Origin: Linnemannia elongata
Taxonomy: Eukaryota > Mortierellomycota > Mortierellomycetes > Mortierellales > Mortierellaceae
Reading direction: 5' to 3'
Assembly (NCBI GenBank): GCA_036320915.1
Contig: JAXBDG010000007.1
Location: 1,488,001 to 1,552,000, forward strand
Length of the DNA: 64,000 nucleotides
Below, piece after piece: positions 59,014 to 64,000 of the stretch. The translations under genes and the position numbers were made by a program. Each line of letters starts with the position of its first letter. The first letter of the stretch is position 1. The notes below the pieces were generated by a model. It saw only the letters and a program-made list of their open reading frames with translations, did not search any database and was not told the DNA's origin.

Positions 59014-59086
59014 GCCCGGCTAGCTCAATCGGTAGAGCATCAGACTTCTAATCTGAAGGTTGCGGGTTCGATCCCCGCGTTGGGCT
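59014..59086 (+). tRNA. tRNA-Arg (anticodon UCU)
   Basis: A 73-nt cloverleaf can be drawn. The acceptor GCCCGGC pairs with GTTGGGC (two G-T pairs) and is followed by discriminator T. The D arm is AGCTCAATCGGTAGAGC. The anticodon stem is TCAGA/TCTGA with loop CTTCTAA, anticodon TCT. The T arm is GCGGG/CCCGC. A and B boxes are intact (TAGCTCAATCGG; GGTTCGATCCC). The acceptor and D arms look like the common eukaryotic tRNA-Lys body, while the anticodon arm is Arg-like. There is no T4 run within 50 nt downstream; the nearest clear one is near 59143. Confidence 0.9.
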
Positions 59087-59244
59087 TACTAGCCTTTCTT
59101 TGAAACTTCTAACTTCGTTCACTTTCCAAAGATATGTGAACGCGGTTTTCATTTTTTGCTTTGCCAGTCTCTCTCGCGTGTTGTAGGTGTGTTCGTTTGC
59201 ACTCAGCGACCTTCTCGTTCTCTCTTTTTTTCTCCTTCGCCTTC

Positions 59245-60057
59245 AGGATATATCTATTTGTTGCCCACCTTTTTTTGGCTTCTTATATGTTGCCCATAGT
59301 GAAGTCTATTCATTGTCCTCCCCGGTTGCCATCGGAGATTGAATACTCTTATACGTTGCCAAAAAAAACGCCAATCTGTTGCCCACCCCGCAAAATTATG
59401 TGTTGCCTTCAACATAGTTACCCAATGTGTTGAATTGTATCCTTATGAGCCGCGCACTTTCTTTCCTCCCTTTCTCGTTCTCTCCTCCCACCTGCACCAT
59501 TACCGACATGGTTGCCTTATGTATCGAGCTATGTACCTCTGAGTTTCGCGTACACCTCTGAGTTTCGCGTAGATATGTTACCTTATGTATTAAGACATGT
59601 ACCTATGAGTTCTTCTTACTCTCTTTCTCTCTTTCTCTTTTCTCTCTCTCATACTGGTATGGGTTAATTGACCATGAAAGAAAGAAGAGTACAGACCTAG
59701 AGCTGGTGCGGCATATGGGACAGTGAACACGCGTACGAAATAGAGCTATGTCAAAGTGTATAATTCGTGGCAATATGGCTGTGAAGAGAAGACACGTCCT
59801 CCTCCCCCTGACCTATGAGTTCCTGGTGCACATCCATGGGATACGTACAAAGAGATTGATTCTCTACAGGTAGATGATGCCGCGGCGCAGGTGGGGGGAA
59901 GGAAGATAGGACAACGTATAGCGGCAGAGCCTTGGGCAACAATTAAGATCTTGGGATGGGCACCGGTTTAGAGCATAATTGTGGGCAACGAATAGACTTC
60001 ACTATGGGCAACATATAAAGAAGCCAAAAAAAGATCGGCAACAAATAGATATATCCT
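59245..60057. mobile_element. Non-autonomous DNA transposon (MITE-like), 813 bp, with ~70-bp TIRs and 7-bp target duplication
   Basis: The left end (59245-59315) and the reverse complement of the right end (59986-60057) agree over about 70 bp with few mismatches, starting AGGATATATCTATTTGTTGC. The 7-bp direct repeat CGCCTTC flanks both outer ends directly. The motif GTTGCCCA and close variants recur in the subterminal parts of both ends (near 59262, 59290, 59381 on plus; near 59983, 60005 and 59935 on minus), as in transposase-binding subterminal repeats. The inside has no long open frame, so transposition would need an enzyme in trans. A 19-bp near-tandem repeat lies at 59534-59571. The superfamily is not decided: the 7-8-bp duplication would suit hAT or a relative, but the terminus AGGATA is not typical. 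Confidence 0.88.
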
Positions 60058-60120
60058 CGCCTTCATGTTTGTGTTGTCATTAAGCTTATAATTTTATTCT
60101 TTCATAATCCTGGTCATAAC

Positions 60121-63100
60121 CTATCGAGGAGAATAAGGTCGAAGCGCAGAAGACGACAAGCCGTCATAAAACTCCTCATCATGCTGCCCCTGCACCTGCC
60201 CCAGTCCTTGCCCTTGCCTTGGCGCTGCTGTTGTGGTTGCAGCCTGGCTCATGTTCCCTATATAGGCAATTTGAATCACACTCAAATCACTCTCTTCACT
60301 ATCCCGTCGCTGGTGTTGATACGGATGGGGATGAGCTGGAGGAGGAGGAGCAGCATGATGATGATGATTGCCAAGGGCAGAGACTGTTCTGGGATCGACC
60401 ACCCGAGGATCTATCATCCTCATCATTTCCATTTCTTGGTGTGCTGCTGTTGCAGGGTTCAAGGGCTTGTTAGCGTTGTTGCTGCCTCGATGGCTGCTGC
60501 CGGCGGAGTGCATCCGTTGGAGCTCGTGGGACGAGTCTGAGTCTTGGGCTTGGGCAGCGGCGGCTTGGGTGATGGAGGGGTAGTCGCGTGAGGGGCGAAA
60601 GTCCATGGAGGAGGCGCTTCTACCACCAGATGGAGGAGAGACGGCGCCACCACGAGTAGTGGGAGTATTTCGGCCAACAGGGGAAACAGCGCGATGTGGG
60701 TGATGGTACGTATCGACTGTAGGTGTGCTCCGACCATGAGCTGCCGCCTGGTGGGATGAAGGAGCAGGACGCTGAGAGGAACGTTCTGGACGACTGGAGC
60801 CACCGCTATTACGGCTATTGTTGTTGTTGTTGGCGTTGTTGGTGCTGCTGCTGCTACTGTTGGTCTTGTAATGGCTGCCTTGACTGAAGGAGCGTTGGGG
60901 AAGACTGCCCTTGTTGTAGTCAGAGTCGGTAACGACGGAGGTCATGTTATGGTATTCGTTGGCTTGCTCCTGCTGTTGCTGCTGTTGTTGCGCCTTGGCC
61001 AGAGCTTCATGGTAGTAAAGTGTTCGGGTCTCCAATTCTGGTCTGCCTGTTGGTGAGGTGGGAGATCCGCGAGGTGGAGGGGAGGTAGGAGAAGTAGCCA
61101 CCTTGGCAATATTGAGCTGCCCGGCAGAAGAGGTCACAATGTTCAGAGAAGGACGAGGAGGCGACAGTGGCGTCAAAGTGATGGCAGTGTCGTTCCGACT
61201 GTCATGACTGAACGCGCGAAGGTGTCCTTGCTGACGACGCTGCTGCTGCTGCTGCTGCTGATGGTATTCTTGCTGATACTCGTGCTCCTGTCGAGAATCA
61301 TCCCGAGCCCAATAAGGATCCAGAACCTCTCCACCCTCAGCCCCCGCTGCAGCCACTAAATGCGCCTTGGAATGGTTCTGGAGGTTATCCTCAGATTGGA
61401 CCTCGTTATTGCGACGTGCTAGGCGGAATCGGTCTGAGTTTCCGCGCTTGTTGCTGATGATGATGTCGTGGCGGCCACTGTTGTTGTTGTTATTGATATC
61501 ATGGTTGTTGTTGTTTGAGGTGTTGTTGTCGTGTGATCCGAGCGAGGCAGTGACGGCGGACTTTCGAGGGTAAAAGATAAGGGTCAGTGTCGTCCTAATT
61601 TCCGCCCACGGCGCGTATTACGAGAGATGTACATAATAAATGTTTGAAGAGAGCGGCGCAAGAGCGCGTGCAGAAATAATTGAAGTGGAGGAGGAGGAGG
61701 AGTGGAGGGGGAGAAAGAATCGAAAAAAAGTGGTTAGTCTTCTAATTGCACTATGATACGCGGTTATCATTTTCGTTTTAGGGTTCGAAACTCTTTCTAT
61801 CCCTTTGGGCGCAAGAAAGTGTGAACAAACAAAATAAATGGCAATGGTACACAAGATAATATGAAATATCTGGCTGCACCAACAACAAAACAACGGCAAC
61901 TGCGACACCCGATATTAAAATGTGCGATGTAAGAATGATGCTCATGCATGTGTGAGAGCACCGACTTACCAAATAATAACTTGGAAAAAGTTGAGGTTGG
62001 TGATCAGGAGATCCGACGCGAACTTGTTACCGGCAATAACTGGGTGTGGAGTAATGCCATCCACGGCCACGATGCCGAGCGAGATCGAGCATGCGAACAA
62101 ACTAAATGTCAAAATGACATTCTAAAAGAGATGAAAAAAAAGGTAAACAAAGGGATTGTTCAGATGAACAAAGTATCCTTTGATAAGTAAAAGTCGCTTC
62201 TCAAATGCTCAGAGAACAATAAACAAACATGATGTGCTATCCCTTCTTGGTCGCAATAATCTTTTAGAGGATTGCAATTAACCAAGAACATAACAAGACA
62301 ATAAACAACGCGGCTAAATTACATACCATGTCCTTAAAGTACTCAAGCTTCTCAAGAACACTCAGCGTCGACTCGTTCATGGTAATCGAAGCATTCTTGA
62401 TCAACGCCACTAGTCGGAAATGAACCCTCACGCCCAGCGCTCCCGTCGTAAACAACAGAATACAAAAGAGCAAATGAGGAATGACCTCCCTATAGACAAA
62501 GTCATTCCGGAACAGGTACTGAACAGTCGGGAACAGGATGACGGCTCCACAGGAGGCAACCACGTAGACCTTGAATTCGAAGCTTGACATGAAGGAGGAC
62601 TTGGTGACTGATTTGGAGATGTATGACCAGAAGGCTTGCAGCAAAAAGAAGGCACAGTTCTGGAGGGAAAGACTGCAGGCGAGGGTGTAGTAGAGGGGCT
62701 CGACATGGAGCATGTCTTCCTCTGACCAGGCTTGCGCAGGTTTAGACTGGATCTCATGTGTCTTAGGGTTGGTCCAGAACCCTTCGAGGTATTTGAGTCG
62801 GGCGCTTCCTATATCGTAACTGTTCTCCCAGGGGCGGTGCGAGGGAGTAGAAAAACAAGAGTTACCCAGAAAATGGTACAGTAGATGGAAAAGAAAAAAA
62901 GAAGGTCAGAGAGAGGTCATGATGTTGAGAGCGATATGTTGGCGTTGTTTGTTTTGTTTTGAGTTCTCGTTCTTTTGTTCTCGGTCAATTCGGTCAATTT
63001 TGCATTTTCATTATTCTCCCTGACCAGAACTGGGGAGGGGTGGAGGAATAAGGACTAGTGGGGTGTAATAATCAGGCAACAGCCATGAACAAGAAAAAAA

Positions 63101-63968
63101 AGAGCAGCAGGTGTAGTATGTCCGTGCCAAAGAAGAACTAAAGAAGGCCTGAGGGCGTAGGGACCAATCAAATCCCTCAGGTACCGACCTCCCCCTACGA
63201 TCATTTTTTTTCTCTTTTTCGATCGCTGCGGTAAACAAACCCCCTTCACTTCTTTTTTTTTTTTCTCTTTTTGCTCATTTGGTTTTGTGTTGTTTGGGAT
63301 AGTTTGTTTGTTTGTTTGTTTATATGGTTGCTTACTCGTTTCTTGCATAGTGACGATGATGATGTGATGAGAGTGAGGTAGTGCAATGCCCCCCCTCCCA
63401 CCCATCGCCCTTTCCATCTAACCCGCACTTTTTTGTTCCTCTTCCCTCCATGCTCATGTATCACACACCGACGTAACACCATGCACACACACACACACAC
63501 ACACACATACATTTAACGCCCTCAGCATAAAGAAATCAAATCGAAAGATCAGGACATTTGCATATGGTGGAAATGGAGAGATCGAGAGCGAAAGAGAGGG
63601 AGGGAGACAAGTGGAGGAGGAGAGCCACAGGCCGAGACAGAGCAAATTTTTTGTTGTGTGCACGAACGTTGAATGGAGGGATCATCCACCCAATTGTCTC
63701 CTGACCCATCCACACACTAAAAGAGCCAAAAAAAACAACAACAACAAACAACCAACGGTCACCGTGTTCTTCAAACTTACACAAGTTGGAGTCCCAAGGA
63801 GAGGAGAACAAGAACCGAAACAACACTCCTCAGCTCAAATCGTTGGAGTCGTCGCCAACGGAAGGCTTCATAGCGATCCCAGCGAGAGACGTAGAAGACG
63901 AACCAGATGTAGAACCAAGTCGTGTTCACCGCGCGGTGGAGGTAGGACATGTCGGATAAGTGTGTCAT
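60121..63968 (-). CDS. Multi-pass (about 7 TM) membrane protein with poly-Gln/Asn/Ser tail
   Basis: Four exons reconstruct by phase: 63968-63781, 62819-62327, 62121-61970 and 61594-60121, giving about 768 aa. The first ~290 residues hold six or seven hydrophobic helices, e.g. SVVSVLVLLSLGLQL, VYVVASCGAVILFPTVQYLF, LLFCILLFTTGALGVRV, NVILTFSLFACSISLGIVAV and NFFQVIIWTTLTLIFYP. The rest is a long cytosolic tail of low complexity: Asn runs, poly-Gln, His/Pro runs and many Ser-Pro sites. Topology and tail suggest a receptor-like protein, but no GPCR family motif is recognised. The first intron is 961 nt, far longer than others here, so the first exon assignment is less sure; a more distal exon beyond the window is possible. 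Confidence 0.7.
62820..63780 (-). other. Long first intron of the membrane-protein gene
   Basis: At 961 nt this is the longest intron in my models. It includes a TTTG/GTTT repeat at about 63300-63322, a (CA)n run at 63485-63507 and purine-rich stretches. No exon of its own is evident. Confidence 0.45.
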
Positions 63969-64000
63969 GATGGCGAGGAGCTAAGAGGATTGGACTGAGG

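Noticed and set aside
1..64000. CRISPR array, bacterial-type defence island or secondary-metabolite cluster
   Set aside because: No regularly spaced repeats, no Cas, PKS or NRPS sequences; genes are ordinary eukaryotic, intron-bearing and not co-oriented.

Overview
The window is nuclear DNA of a filamentous fungus, most likely an early-diverging lineage such as Mortierellomycota or Mucoromycota. Direct evidence: protein genes on both strands, many short GT-AG introns (about 60-310 nt), long homopolymer and pyrimidine-rich leaders, tRNA genes with Pol III features, and conserved eukaryotic genes. The lineage is inferred from the mix: an animal-type (P2C) Na,K/H,K-like ATPase, an FHF-complex subunit, a homeodomain protein of LUMINIDEPENDENS/PNUTS layout, and poly-Gln/Ser-rich proteins. 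No bacterial operon, CRISPR array or viral gene is visible.

Layout. 1-31.4 kb is gene-dense. In order: a coiled-coil protein with a dynein-adaptor-like CC1 box (+, ~1.2-3.8 kb); a P2C cation ATPase (-, 4.2-8.1); a possible small membrane protein (+, 10.8-11.2); thymidylate synthase (+, 11.6-12.7); a derlin (+, 13.2-14.8); an ERGIC3/Erv46-like ER-Golgi protein (+, 15.3-17.1); a homeodomain + TFIIS-N + PP1-docking protein (-, 17.5-21.2); a Golgi GDA1/CD39 nucleoside diphosphatase (+, 22.1-23.9); FHIP, the FTS-Hook-interacting protein (+, 24.5-28.6); and a Gln-rich Zn2Cys6 regulator with an AT-hook (-, 29.2-31.4). From 31.4 to 40.1 kb I find no convincing gene, only low-complexity DNA. 40.1-48.9 kb is an accessory, repeat-rich island. 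It holds a Gly-rich secreted protein split by a frameshift, a ~1071-aa gene (-) with a GIY-YIG-like domain and a zinc-finger-like motif, a duplicated copy of that gene's promoter and start, a SINE-like retroelement with a 14-bp target duplication, tRNA-Ser(UGA) and an inverted repeat. 49.0-58.6 kb returns to housekeeping genes: Mios/Sea4 of GATOR2/SEACAT, a Ded1/Vasa-type DEAD-box helicase and an HSL-type alpha/beta hydrolase. Then come tRNA-Arg(UCU), an 813-bp non-autonomous DNA transposon with ~70-bp terminal inverted repeats and a 7-bp target duplication, and a multi-pass membrane protein with a poly-Gln/Asn/Ser tail (-, 60.1-64.0).

Shared themes. Several genes act in the secretory and endosomal system: derlin (ERAD), ERGIC3 (ER-Golgi cargo), GDPase (Golgi glycosylation), FHIP and the CC1-box protein (dynein cargo adaptors), and Mios (TORC1 signalling at the vacuole). 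I see no evidence that they form a cluster beyond chance. The most unusual items are the homeodomain/LW/RVxF protein, the GIY-YIG-like gene with its duplicated 5' region, and the two mobile elements whose ends can be defined to the base. Exon joins were deduced by eye from splice sites, phase and protein continuity; there was no alignment or transcript evidence.
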